NCBI GenBank assembly: GCA_947487765.1
Contig: CANKXO010000009.1
Location: 1-48,767, forward strand
Reading direction: 5' to 3'
Length of the DNA: 48,767 nucleotides
Source: an uncultured Pseudomonadales bacterium
GTDB taxonomy: Bacteria > Pseudomonadota > Gammaproteobacteria > Pseudomonadales > Cellvibrionaceae
Shown here: positions 26,781 to 35,149 of the stretch, one piece after another
Numbering within the stretch: position 1 is the stretch's first letter
Layout of the letters: each line of letters starts with the position of its first letter
Made by a program: the position numbers and the translations under genes
The notes under the pieces: model-generated
Told to the model about the DNA's origin: nothing
Databases searched by the model: none
Seen by the model: the letters and a program-made list of their open reading frames with translations, nothing else

Positions 26781-28382
26781 TTAGCGGTTATCGTGTAATT
26801 GCTTATTAATTTTATCTGCCACTCTTAATGCATTAGCGGCGATAGTTAAACTAGGGTTTGTCCCGCCGCTGGTTGGCATAAAAGATGCGTCTGCAATATA
26901 TAAATTATTTAACCCATGCGCTTTACAATTTTTATCCAACACACTATCTGCAGGATCCTCGCCTGCTTTGCAGGTGCCGCAAGGGTGCCCATAGTTGAGA
27001 TTTATGCCTGTTGCCATTGGCAGGCTTTTAATGTTTGATAGTCTTTTTCGAATAATGTTTTTAAAAAAAAGTACTCTTTCTTTAAATTCATCGTGGATGT
27101 GATATTCAAAACGCATACCTGAAGGCGTATTTTTATCTGCAACAATTCTATTATCTTTATACGGGTAGTCTTCGACTATAGTGGTGTAAATAGTTGCTTC
27201 TCCTAAAATTTTAGCGGCTATATAAGCAGGGAAGCGTAGGAAATGCCGAAGAAATGACAGTTTCTTAAGTTTGCTTTGATCGAACATAAGGCGCAGAGCA
27301 TAGACAATATTTCCATATCCTGCTGCTAGCCCTGTTGATTGAAATTCTCCCAGATTTCTATTATTGAATCGATAATAGTCACGTAGAGCAATTGTCTTTT
27401 TGGGCCCTTGGCGGGACAGTTTATGCTTTGGCCACAAAGCAATAAAATCACTGGCATGAAACATAAGATTCCTGCCTACCATCCCTGATTTATTGGCTAA
27501 GCCGTCTGGCCAGTCATTGTTCTTTGAGTTTTGTAATATAACCGGTGAAAAATATGCGCCTGCCGCTAAAACAAAAATGCTTGCTGCAAGTTCATATTCA
27601 TTATCTTTATGCTTAATAGTGATGCTTGTGATTTGATCGGGGCGGGCATTTAACCTTAGGACTTCAGCAGCCTCTATCAATGATAAATTTCCTGTTAGTA
27701 ATGCTGGCTGTAGGCAAGCATTATTTGCGTCTTGTTTACAGCTTTTTTGGCATATGTGGCCGCCGCATTCCGCGCAGGGGTTGTCATATTTTATTCCAAC
27801 ATGTAAGCGGTGTGGGTGTAACCCTACAGCTTGAAATTGTTGAAAAAAATGCTGGTCAACGTCACACATGGCGGGAGGGGGAAGTAGCGTTGATGGTTCA
27901 CCGCTTTCAAGTGGGTCAGTTGTTCCACAGACAGAAAATAATGTCTCAGCTTGTTGGTAGTAAGGGGCTAGCTCTTCGTAATCAAATGGCCACTTAATAA
28001 TTGATCCATCCGGTAATGTTTGTTCCATCAGGTCTTCTGGTCGAAGACGTTGTAGTGCGGCAGCGTAAAGTAAGGATGAGCCACCGGCCCCACAGCCTAA
28101 TGGAGCCCATATGTCTGACTTTCTATCATTGATGCATGCTGTAATTTTTGTTGGCCATTTACCGCTGTTAAGGCGTTCTTGAGGATCTGACTCTTCTGTT
28201 TCTACCCCCTTGAACAAGCCAAAATTTGCTAATCCTTTTTCTATAAGGAGCACTTTTTTATTTTGTTTTGTCAGTTGGTAAGCTGCGCTCGCTCCACCCA
28301 TGCCACTCCCAATAATAATAACGTCCCATTGTTTCTCTAATGCTGCTTCGGGTTCAATGATAAAAGAGTGAGATAAATTCAT
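26781..28382 (-). CDS. GMC-family FAD oxidoreductase with a Cys cluster
   Basis: 533 aa. The dinucleotide-binding motif GSGMGGASAAY (25–35) and GCGAGGSSLLY are the FAD-binding GMC signatures. The C-terminal YGHPCGTCK (H466) and GGTNPSLT (N509) supply the catalytic His/Asn pair. Unusual for simple GMC oxidases, C203, C206, C211, C215 and C223 form a CxxC-x4-CxxxC cluster that resembles an iron-sulfur or zinc site. Similar clusters occur in sugar/sterol dehydrogenase-type GMC proteins. The ATG abuts the stop of the upstream acyltransferase (TAAATG), so translation is coupled. It probably dehydrogenates an alcohol or sugar; the electron acceptor is unknown. Confidence 0.83.
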   Translation of the reverse strand: MNLSHSFIIEPEAALEKQWDVIIIGSGMGGASAAYQLTKQNKKVLLIEKGLANFGLFKGVETEESDPQERLNSGKWPTKITACINDRKSDIWAPLGCGAGGSSLLYAAALQRLRPEDLMEQTLPDGSIIKWPFDYEELAPYYQQAETLFSVCGTTDPLESGEPSTLLPPPAMCDVDQHFFQQFQAVGLHPHRLHVGIKYDNPCAECGGHICQKSCKQDANNACLQPALLTGNLSLIEAAEVLRLNARPDQITSITIKHKDNEYELAASIFVLAAGAYFSPVILQNSKNNDWPDGLANKSGMVGRNLMFHASDFIALWPKHKLSRQGPKKTIALRDYYRFNNRNLGEFQSTGLAAGYGNIVYALRLMFDQSKLKKLSFLRHFLRFPAYIAAKILGEATIYTTIVEDYPYKDNRIVADKNTPSGMRFEYHIHDEFKERVLFFKNIIRKRLSNIKSLPMATGINLNYGHPCGTCKAGEDPADSVLDKNCKAHGLNNLYIADASFMPTSGGTNPSLTIAANALRVADKINKQLHDNR

Positions 28383-30416
28383 TTACGGTAATCTATTTAA
28401 ATATTGAAGAACAGGCTCAAACATGGAACTGATTTTTACGGCACCAGCGGAAGATAAATGATTGTTATCGAAATAAGCAGGGGAGCCGTCAAGTATTAGT
28501 GAGCATTTCTCTTCTTTGCAGAAAAAGTCATGTGTTTTAAGGAGAGTGATTACGCCATCGTTGTGGGCTTGTTTTAAAGCCTGCTGAATTTTATTTTGAC
28601 GCTTGTTAACATTCACATAGTCTTCCGAAGTGAGGTCATTAAAAGCATTGGTAATATTTTTATCTCCACCCATAAGCCCTAAAGCTACAATTCTGGCTTG
28701 ATATTGTGAAAATTCTGGGGACTGCTCTACTACAAATACTTTGTGGCCAGAGTTTTGTAATTGAAGGATTGTTTTGTTGAATGTCTTAACAAAGAAGTCA
28801 TCTTGAGGTTGTGAATCATCTGGATTGCCATTTTCTGGCCAAACGGTGATCTTATTATGTTGGTCTACGCCAACCCCTTCACCATTAAGGTAATAAGACC
28901 AGCGCCCCACAAGAATAATGGCATTAATTCTTGAATCATTTTCGATTAACTCTCTTATAGCTTGGTTGCGTTTGGCGCATTGCTGGTCAATGACTCTTGA
29001 TGATACAGACTCATCTTTATCTATATTAAAAACGGGTGGGCACCCACCTGTCCAGGCAAGTAATGCTGAATGCTCTTTCTTGTTTATAGCTTCCTCGTAA
29101 CCTCGTTTATACGCACCTCCGTGGGAATCACCCCAGATTAAGGTGTAGTTTTCTGAAGTAAAAGGTTTGCCTATTGTGCAATAGCTAATATCGGCGAGAG
29201 TTTGGTTATTTTCTTCCTCGCAACTGCTTAAGTCTCCGAATAAGTCATTGGCTGCACGAGCGAAGCTCGCTGTTCGTTCATCAAGCCTTTCTGGTACGCC
29301 ATTAGTTTTATGAAAATAATAACCCGCACCAATTAGTATTAGAGAGGATAGAGCTGTTGCGGTAAATGCGGGTAATATTGTTTGTGAAAATGGTGCGCGG
29401 CCCTCGCGAAAAGGTGTTTCGATATATTTCCAAGAGAGGAATGCGGCAGCTAATGTTAGAGAGCCCATTTTTAGTATATCTAGAGCACCGGCATCAGATG
29501 TTTTATCGTACATATACAATACATAGACTGGCCAATGCCATAGGTACAGCGAATATGAAATCTTTCCGAGAAAAACAGGAATGCGGGTCATTAACAGGCG
29601 ATGTATAAATGATTGTTGGCTACTACCGCTGTAAATTAAGAGGCAGGTGCCTAAGCAGGGTATGAATGCAGTAAAACCGGGAAATGGAGTTTTATCCGTA
29701 TACAAAATGCTGGGTAGAACGATCATGGCCAGTCCAGCAATAGAAAATGCAAGGCCTATTCGGGGAGATTGTATTTTTGGCAGATATTGAGTAGCCAGGC
29801 AGACGCCAATAAACATCTCCCAAGCTCGAAATGGATATAAATAAAATACTGCACTGGTATTTTGATCAAGATAAAGTTCTGCAGCCAGTAATGAGCTTAT
29901 GGTAAGGATTAAAAATATTGGAAATAACCATGCTTTTTTCAAGCGATAAATAAGCCATGCCAATACAGGGAAAACAATATAAAACTGTTCTTCTACTGAA
30001 AGTGACCAAGTATGCAGCAAAGGCTTTAGATGGGAAGCTGTATCAAAATAACCCGCCTCCATATAAAACAGGATATTGGAAAGATAAACGCTGGATGCAA
30101 TAACGCTTTGCCCAAACTCTCTAAAGTCGTTAGGCAACATTATGCTGTATGCAGCTATTGTCGTCGCAACGATGACAACAACAAAAACAGGGAAAAGCCT
30201 GCGAATACGGCGAAAATAAAACCGAAGGAAGCTAAAAGTATCTTTGTGGAGTTGGTTCAGGATAATAGAACCAATAAGATATCCTGAAAGTACAAAAAAG
30301 ACATCTACGCCTATAAAGCCACCAGAGAAGCCAGGTATTCCAAAGTGAAAAAATATAACAATACAAACTGCTAAAGCTCGCAGCCCGTCTATATCTGAAC
30401 GGTAAACCACTTCCAA
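28383..30416 (-). CDS. Acyltransferase-3 / SGNH O-acetyltransferase (OafA-type)
   Basis: 677 aa. The N-terminal acyltransferase-3 membrane domain (residues about 6–370, ten or so helices) begins YRSDIDGLRALAV and carries H24 of the conserved FFHFG segment and RRIRR at about 69–73. The C-terminal periplasmic SGNH hydrolase domain has GDSH (429–432) and DNNHLS (D650, H653), i.e. a complete Ser-His-Asp set. Such fusions O-acetylate peptidoglycan, lipopolysaccharide or exopolysaccharide. Its place next to an EPS locus suggests the polymer is the target. The start is TTG at 30416; a GTG two codons in has better ribosome binding site spacing (AAGGG). Confidence 0.9.
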   Translation of the reverse strand: MEVVYRSDIDGLRALAVCIVIFFHFGIPGFSGGFIGVDVFFVLSGYLIGSIILNQLHKDTFSFLRFYFRRIRRLFPVFVVVIVATTIAAYSIMLPNDFREFGQSVIASSVYLSNILFYMEAGYFDTASHLKPLLHTWSLSVEEQFYIVFPVLAWLIYRLKKAWLFPIFLILTISSLLAAELYLDQNTSAVFYLYPFRAWEMFIGVCLATQYLPKIQSPRIGLAFSIAGLAMIVLPSILYTDKTPFPGFTAFIPCLGTCLLIYSGSSQQSFIHRLLMTRIPVFLGKISYSLYLWHWPVYVLYMYDKTSDAGALDILKMGSLTLAAAFLSWKYIETPFREGRAPFSQTILPAFTATALSSLILIGAGYYFHKTNGVPERLDERTASFARAANDLFGDLSSCEEENNQTLADISYCTIGKPFTSENYTLIWGDSHGGAYKRGYEEAINKKEHSALLAWTGGCPPVFNIDKDESVSSRVIDQQCAKRNQAIRELIENDSRINAIILVGRWSYYLNGEGVGVDQHNKITVWPENGNPDDSQPQDDFFVKTFNKTILQLQNSGHKVFVVEQSPEFSQYQARIVALGLMGGDKNITNAFNDLTSEDYVNVNKRQNKIQQALKQAHNDGVITLLKTHDFFCKEEKCSLILDGSPAYFDNNHLSSAGAVKISSMFEPVLQYLNRLP

Positions 30417-30692
30417 TGCCCTTGTGTTCGAATAGAATGTGCCTGATTTTTAAGATGATTAAGGCGTAGCAGCTAACTGTGCTGTTGCCGTACCATGCTT
30501 GGCAACGCTGCGCCTCAGGGATAGGAAGCAAAGGATAAACCAAGTCGTTTGCTAAATCTAGGCGACTATATCCATCATTGTAAAATGACGACGTTGCGCT
30601 CTTACTACGATAGCCTGTTTATTATAGCGGCTTATTTTTACCCAATTTGTGCTTTTTAGAGAGTATTCACGCGTAATAAGCATTATTCTTAA

Positions 30693-30722
30693 AGGTTTTT
30701 TAAGGATTGCTCTAAAAAACCT
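30693..30722. repeat. Perfect dyad 1 before EPS operon
   Basis: AGGTTTTTTA-N10-TAAAAAACCT has ten-base arms. There is no T tract after the right arm on either strand, so it looks like an operator rather than a terminator. Confidence 0.5.
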
Positions 30723-30778
30723 CAATAATGTAATACAATAACCCTCTAAGTGGTTGATAGTTTAACGATATTTAAAGA

Positions 30779-30807
30779 AGCTATGACAATCTATCTATGT
30801 CATAGCT
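30779..30807. promoter_or_regulatory. Perfect dyad 2, putative operator at the −35 region
   Basis: AGCTATGACA-N9-TGTCATAGCT has ten-base arms and ends 11 bp before the TATAAT. It therefore covers the −35 zone, as an activator or repressor site would. Confidence 0.55.
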
Positions 30808-30824
30808 TATAACTGTTGTATAAT

Positions 30825-30845
30825 TCACAGCTCATATGGCTGTGA
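30825..30845 (+). promoter_or_regulatory. Dyad 3 at the presumed transcription start
   Basis: TCACAGC-N7-GCTGTGA immediately follows the TATAAT. It could be an operator at the start site or a 5'-end hairpin of the mRNA. Confidence 0.45.
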
Positions 30846-30880
30846 CAGGGTTTCTAAGACCTTGAACTTTATGTTGCTGG

Positions 30881-32095
30881 ATGGACTCAATGAAAAATAA
30901 AATTATTATTGTCGCTTTCTCTATATTCTCAATACTGTCTACTTCTGTGATAGCACAGAACGCCAGAAGAGTGCCAGTTGGCCCTTTTGATGTAACTCCT
31001 TCCTTACGCCTCGATTATGTTAATGACGATAATCTTTATCAGTCTGAAGCGTCTGAATCTATTGTTAGTACTGACATTACAACGATTACCCCAGCTGTTG
31101 ATATTGTGTTTGATAACGGTGTTAGTGGTTTTTCTATTGAATACCAATTGGAAGATGCTACTTTCTCTAATAGAAGCTCGGAAGATTATACGGATCAGAG
31201 GGTTGACCTTGCTGCAGGTACACAATTTGCGGGTATTCACCGAATAGAGGTGAATGCTGGCTATACTGAATCTCATGACCGTCGTGGTAGTGATTCAGCT
31301 TCTGCGGGTATTCCCGACGACATTGATAATATCTCTCAAGATTTGGATGAGTTTGAGGATACAGAATATGAACTAGCCTATACTCTGGGTTCAGAAGAAG
31401 CGCCTGTCAGTGTGAAAGTCTATGGTGGTGAATTCGAACGTGAATATACAACGAATAGAACTTTAATGGGTGGGACTTTAGCTTTCGACAGAGAGGAAGC
31501 TAGTGCTGGTATCGACGTTATATGGAATGTTTCTGAAGATTTGCACCTTACTTTACTCTACATAGATACTGATATTGAATATATCCGCGACCCTGATAGA
31601 GACAGTAGTGAACAACTATATGCTATTAATATTGAATGGGAGCCTACAGATGCTATTGAAACTAATGTGCGTGTAGGTCAGGTTGAGAAGCAATTCGAAT
31701 CTCCTATGAGTTCAGATTTCTCGGGTGGTTATTGGGATGTTTCAGTTGATTGGTCAATATATAGCTATTCTTCTATATCTGTTGAGGCTTCTCGCTTTAT
31801 TGATGAGTCTTCCACAAGTGATGGTGCATTTACTATTCGTAGAGAGCTTGGCATAGCGTGGGCCCATAATTGGACGGATGTGTTGCAGACAGAGTTATCC
31901 TATATAGATGGAACCATTGATTATTCTGGGGATCCACGTAGAGATACTAATGAAAATACCCGCTTTAATATAAGCTACCAATTTAGGCGTTGGGCAACGG
32001 TTGGATTCTCTGCTCAACAATTTGTTCGTGGGTCTACAACAACCGCTGAATATGACCAGAATGTCTATGGCATCAATCTATTTTTAACGCTTTGA
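30881..32095 (+). CDS. Outer-membrane beta-barrel protein of the EPS locus (EpsL-like)
   Basis: 404 aa with a signal peptide ending near VIAQNA. The mature part alternates polar and hydrophobic residues in many short strands (for example VEVNAGYTESHD, LHLTLLYIDTDIEYI) and ends in a C-terminal Leu after an aromatic/hydrophobic strand (YGINLFLTL). This is typical of outer-membrane barrels. Barrels of this kind at the head of Wza/Wzc operons are annotated EpsL-like and are thought to assist polymer passage. The sequence is rich in Asp/Glu. The start is ATG 30881, but ATG 30890 behind GGATGG gives a more normal signal peptide. It is the first gene of the + EPS operon. Confidence 0.72.
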   Translation: MDSMKNKIIIVAFSIFSILSTSVIAQNARRVPVGPFDVTPSLRLDYVNDDNLYQSEASESIVSTDITTITPAVDIVFDNGVSGFSIEYQLEDATFSNRSSEDYTDQRVDLAAGTQFAGIHRIEVNAGYTESHDRRGSDSASAGIPDDIDNISQDLDEFEDTEYELAYTLGSEEAPVSVKVYGGEFEREYTTNRTLMGGTLAFDREEASAGIDVIWNVSEDLHLTLLYIDTDIEYIRDPDRDSSEQLYAINIEWEPTDAIETNVRVGQVEKQFESPMSSDFSGGYWDVSVDWSIYSYSSISVEASRFIDESSTSDGAFTIRRELGIAWAHNWTDVLQTELSYIDGTIDYSGDPRRDTNENTRFNISYQFRRWATVGFSAQQFVRGSTTTAEYDQNVYGINLFLTL

Positions 32096-32154
32096 TAATA
32101 AGGTTGTCTAGCTAATATAAGCTATTTAATTAAAGTTTTTGGAAAAGTAAAATA

Positions 32155-32841
32155 ATGTTTATGAAAGGTAAATATATACTGCAATGTTCACTGTTGGCTT
32201 TTGCGGTTTTGTTGTTAGGTTGTGGTTCTTCTCAGATTAAGGATAAGCCGGTTCCGGTTCCTGCTGCTGATGAAAAGGCTGTTTCTGAAGTAGTGGATAA
32301 AACAGCCTCTGATGTTAGTGAAGTCGTCGAGACGCCTGCTGATTTTGTCAATCAAACGATCCCGGCTAAAGCGCCAATATTGACGGGTTACCGTTTGGGT
32401 TCGGGTGATTCTATTCATATAGAAGTGTTTGGGGAAGCCGAATTAACCCTTGATGTTTTACTTAATGACTCTGGCACATTCAACTATCCTTACTTGGGGC
32501 AGTTGCAGGTTTTAAATAAAACATTGGATGAAGTGCAGGCAATAATTACCGAAGGTTTAGATGGTGATTTTTTGGTCAACCCTAAGGTGAGTGTGACTGT
32601 TGATACCTACAGAGAAATTTATGTTGGGGGTGAGGTAGCAAACGGTGGAAATTTTGCTTTTCAACCTGGCTTATCTGTTGGTAAAGCGATTGTTCTTGCT
32701 GGTGGTTTTACTGAGCGTGCATCACGAAGTCGAATTCAGGTTATTTCTGAAGGAAGTACCGATAGTAAACCAAAAAGAGTAAATCTGGATTACATCTTAA
32801 AACCGGGTGATGTAGTCACTGTACCGAGAAGATTCTTTTAA
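32155..32841 (+). CDS. Polysaccharide export lipoprotein (Wza family)
   Basis: 228 aa. A lipoprotein signal with lipobox LLGC (C23) indicates an outer-membrane lipoprotein. A Poly_export domain (GYRLGSGDSIHIEVFGEAEL, then LNDSGTFNYPYLGQL and a VSVTVDTY strand) is followed by one SLBB-like segment (VGGEVANGGNFAFQPGLSVG). It is shorter than E. coli Wza (about 380 aa), which has a second SLBB and the C-terminal helix that spans the outer membrane. The barrel protein encoded just before may therefore provide the outer-membrane pore; this is inference. It lies between the barrel and the autokinase, the usual order. Confidence 0.92.
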   Translation: MFMKGKYILQCSLLAFAVLLLGCGSSQIKDKPVPVPAADEKAVSEVVDKTASDVSEVVETPADFVNQTIPAKAPILTGYRLGSGDSIHIEVFGEAELTLDVLLNDSGTFNYPYLGQLQVLNKTLDEVQAIITEGLDGDFLVNPKVSVTVDTYREIYVGGEVANGGNFAFQPGLSVGKAIVLAGGFTERASRSRIQVISEGSTDSKPKRVNLDYILKPGDVVTVPRRFF

Positions 32842-32908
32842 CGCACAAGCACATTTTACCCATCGATTTTATTTATAGCAGTTTGAGATAAACTTTTAGG
32901 TTTTTTAA

Positions 32909-35110
32909 ATGGACACGTCGAACAACCCTTTTGCGGCTGCCGGTCAGGCAGGCAGCACCGAAAATATAGATTTTGGGCATTATTTACGACTATTGCTTCA
33001 CAATAAGTGGAAAATTGCTGCTTTTGTGTTCGTTGTAACAGCGATTGTAGTCATGCTTGTAAAGCCTATGCGTTCAGTCTATCAGGCCGATACAACCGTT
33101 ATGATTGAGTCAGGTCGTAGTAATATTGTAGAAATTCAGGATGTTTATGGCACGAATACTCAGAATCGAGAGTACTATGCGACACAGTATGAAATTATTC
33201 AATCAAGAGGGTTAATAGAACGAGTTGTTGATCGCTTAAAGCTAACAACTCACCCAGAGTATGACCCCAGACAGAAAGAAGAAAAGAAAAGCTTTTTCTC
33301 GCTTCCTAAAAAAGAGACTGCTCCTGTCAGTGATGAGGCACTTGAAGTCGCTATTCGAAGAGATATAGTTGATAACTTTAGGAGTAGCTTGTCTGTTGAG
33401 CCTTTGTTCGGAACCCATATCGTCAATATCGGTTTTAAATCACATGACCCTGATCTGGCTGCTGATGTCGCTAATGCGATGGCAGATGTCTATATCGAGA
33501 GTTATTTGGAAGCGCGATTAGATGTTGCAAAAAAAGCAACCTCTTGGTTAAGTGGCCGACTTGGTGAGTTACGACAAAATCTACAAGAATCAGAAGAGCG
33601 CTTACAAGAATATAGGGAAAGAGAAAAACTGGTTGATGTACAAGGTGTGCGGACGCTTGATGCGGCTGAGCTGGCTCAGCTAAGAGAAGATTATGTGGAT
33701 GCTCGTCAAAAAAGGGCGCAGGCCGAAGCGCTTTATCAGCAAGTTAGAGATTTTGAAAGTTTATCTACAGGGGAGTTGTTGGCGATACCAGCTATTTTAA
33801 ACAACTCTATTATTCAACGCCTTGTAGAAGCTAAAAGTACATCTGACAGAAAGGTTGTAGAGTTAAGTCGCCGTTACGGTGAAAAACATCCTGCGATGCA
33901 GGCAGCTTTGTCTGAGCAGACTGAGGTTGCGGGTGATTTAAATGCACGCTTGCGTACAGTAAGCCAAGGTATTTATAGCAGTTATCAAGCAGCTTTGCGT
34001 GCAGAACAGGATTTGTCACGCCAAATCAACTCTACGCGAGGAAGGTTGCAAACCGTCAGTCGTAAAGAGGTACGTTTGCGTGAGTTGGAGCGGGAGGTTG
34101 CCACCAACCGTCAATTATATGATTTGTTTTTAAGTCGGGGTAAAGAAACAGACGAATCCAGTCGTATTGAAGAGCCTCCAGCCCGAGTTATCGATCTGGC
34201 GATCGCACCAATCATTCCTGTAGGTCCTAACAAAAAGAAATTTGTAATGGCTGCGCTAATTTTGTCGATAGCATTATCTGTTGGTCTAATTATTTTATTA
34301 GACTTGCTCGACTCTACCGTAAGGACGGCCGAGGATGTTGAAAACAAATTAAAGATTTCTATGCTGGGGTTTTTGCCGTTGGAGAAATCTAATAAGAGTG
34401 ATTATGCTTTTAGGGCCTTTGTGAACCAAAGTGATAAAAGCGGTTTTGCTGAGTCAGTTAGAACAATTCGCACTAGCTTAGTCTTATCGAGTTTAGATAA
34501 TCCGTTTAAAACTATCGTGGTAACCTCATCGGTTCCTGGAGAAGGAAAGTCCACTGTTTCTTTGAATATTGCAGAAGCTTTAGGGCAGATGGAAAAAGTT
34601 TTATTGATTGATGCGGATATGCGTCGTCCTACAATGGCTAAGGCGTTAGGCTTTTCTCAATCAACCCCGGGGCTTTCTAACGTTATTTCTGGTAAGGCTA
34701 AAATTGATGATTGCATTCATCGTTTATCCGATTCCGAAATTGATGTCATCGTATCAGGTTCTATTCCGAATAACCCTTTAGAGTTGTTAAGCTCCAAGCA
34801 ATTTAAAGAGTTGTTGGTTTCTCTTCAAGATCAGTATGATCGAATTATTATTGACTCTGCTCCTGTGCATGTCGTTAGTGATGCTCAAATTCTATCGTCT
34901 TATGCTGATTCATTGCTTTATATTGTGAAATCTAATTCCACACCTCTAAGTATTGCCGCAAAAGGTATTAAAGTATTACGTTCGGTCAATGCGCCGATGA
35001 CTGGAGCCGTTTTAAACCAAGTAGACCTTAAAAAAGCCAGTCAATACGATAGTTTGTACGGTGAATATAAAGAGCAGTACGGCTATGTCACAGAGGCAAA
35101 GAGCGCTTAG
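32909..35110 (+). CDS. Polysaccharide co-polymerase / tyrosine autokinase (Wzc type)
   Basis: 733 aa. An N-terminal Wzz domain with TM1 (about 34–52), a long periplasmic coiled region (200–400) with GNVR-type ending, and TM2 (about 445–466) precede a cytoplasmic BY-kinase. The kinase has Walker A GEGKST (544–549), Walker A' LLIDADMRRP (D568, D570), Walker B IIIDSAP (D649) and the oligomerisation EX2RX2R (E515, R518, R521). The C-terminal tyrosine cluster (Y713, Y717, Y720, Y724, Y726) is present, so autophosphorylation should be intact. It controls chain length and couples polymerisation to export with the Wza protein encoded upstream. Confidence 0.95.
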   Translation: MDTSNNPFAAAGQAGSTENIDFGHYLRLLLHNKWKIAAFVFVVTAIVVMLVKPMRSVYQADTTVMIESGRSNIVEIQDVYGTNTQNREYYATQYEIIQSRGLIERVVDRLKLTTHPEYDPRQKEEKKSFFSLPKKETAPVSDEALEVAIRRDIVDNFRSSLSVEPLFGTHIVNIGFKSHDPDLAADVANAMADVYIESYLEARLDVAKKATSWLSGRLGELRQNLQESEERLQEYREREKLVDVQGVRTLDAAELAQLREDYVDARQKRAQAEALYQQVRDFESLSTGELLAIPAILNNSIIQRLVEAKSTSDRKVVELSRRYGEKHPAMQAALSEQTEVAGDLNARLRTVSQGIYSSYQAALRAEQDLSRQINSTRGRLQTVSRKEVRLRELEREVATNRQLYDLFLSRGKETDESSRIEEPPARVIDLAIAPIIPVGPNKKKFVMAALILSIALSVGLIILLDLLDSTVRTAEDVENKLKISMLGFLPLEKSNKSDYAFRAFVNQSDKSGFAESVRTIRTSLVLSSLDNPFKTIVVTSSVPGEGKSTVSLNIAEALGQMEKVLLIDADMRRPTMAKALGFSQSTPGLSNVISGKAKIDDCIHRLSDSEIDVIVSGSIPNNPLELLSSKQFKELLVSLQDQYDRIIIDSAPVHVVSDAQILSSYADSLLYIVKSNSTPLSIAAKGIKVLRSVNAPMTGAVLNQVDLKKASQYDSLYGEYKEQYGYVTEAKSA

Positions 35111-35149
35111 TTTTATTTTCCCTGTTATTCTCAATAAGAGGTAGGTTCG

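Larger units (their letters stand above)
30417..30880. promoter_or_regulatory. Regulatory region upstream of the EPS export operon
   Basis: 464 nt without a supported gene. It contains three perfect dyads (30693–30722, 30779–30807 and 30825–30845) and a −10-like TATAAT at 30819–30824 with no good −35. That is the layout of an activator-dependent promoter controlling the operon starting at 30881. The divergent acyltransferase promoter must also lie here. Confidence 0.6.

Noticed and set aside
21782..30416. Insertion sequence or prophage explaining the break after rpoC
   Set aside because: No transposase, integrase, terminal inverted repeats or target duplications were seen.
30232..30543. 103-codon minus-strand frame before the EPS operon
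   Set aside because: It overlaps the start of the acyltransferase gene in another frame, with no recognisable domain.
30693..30722. Intrinsic terminator
   Set aside because: The stem is A/T-rich and no T tract follows the right arm on either strand, so an operator or structural dyad is more likely.
30417..30880. RfaH ops / JUMPstart element before the EPS operon
   Set aside because: The GGCGGTAGCGT-type sequence was looked for and not found.
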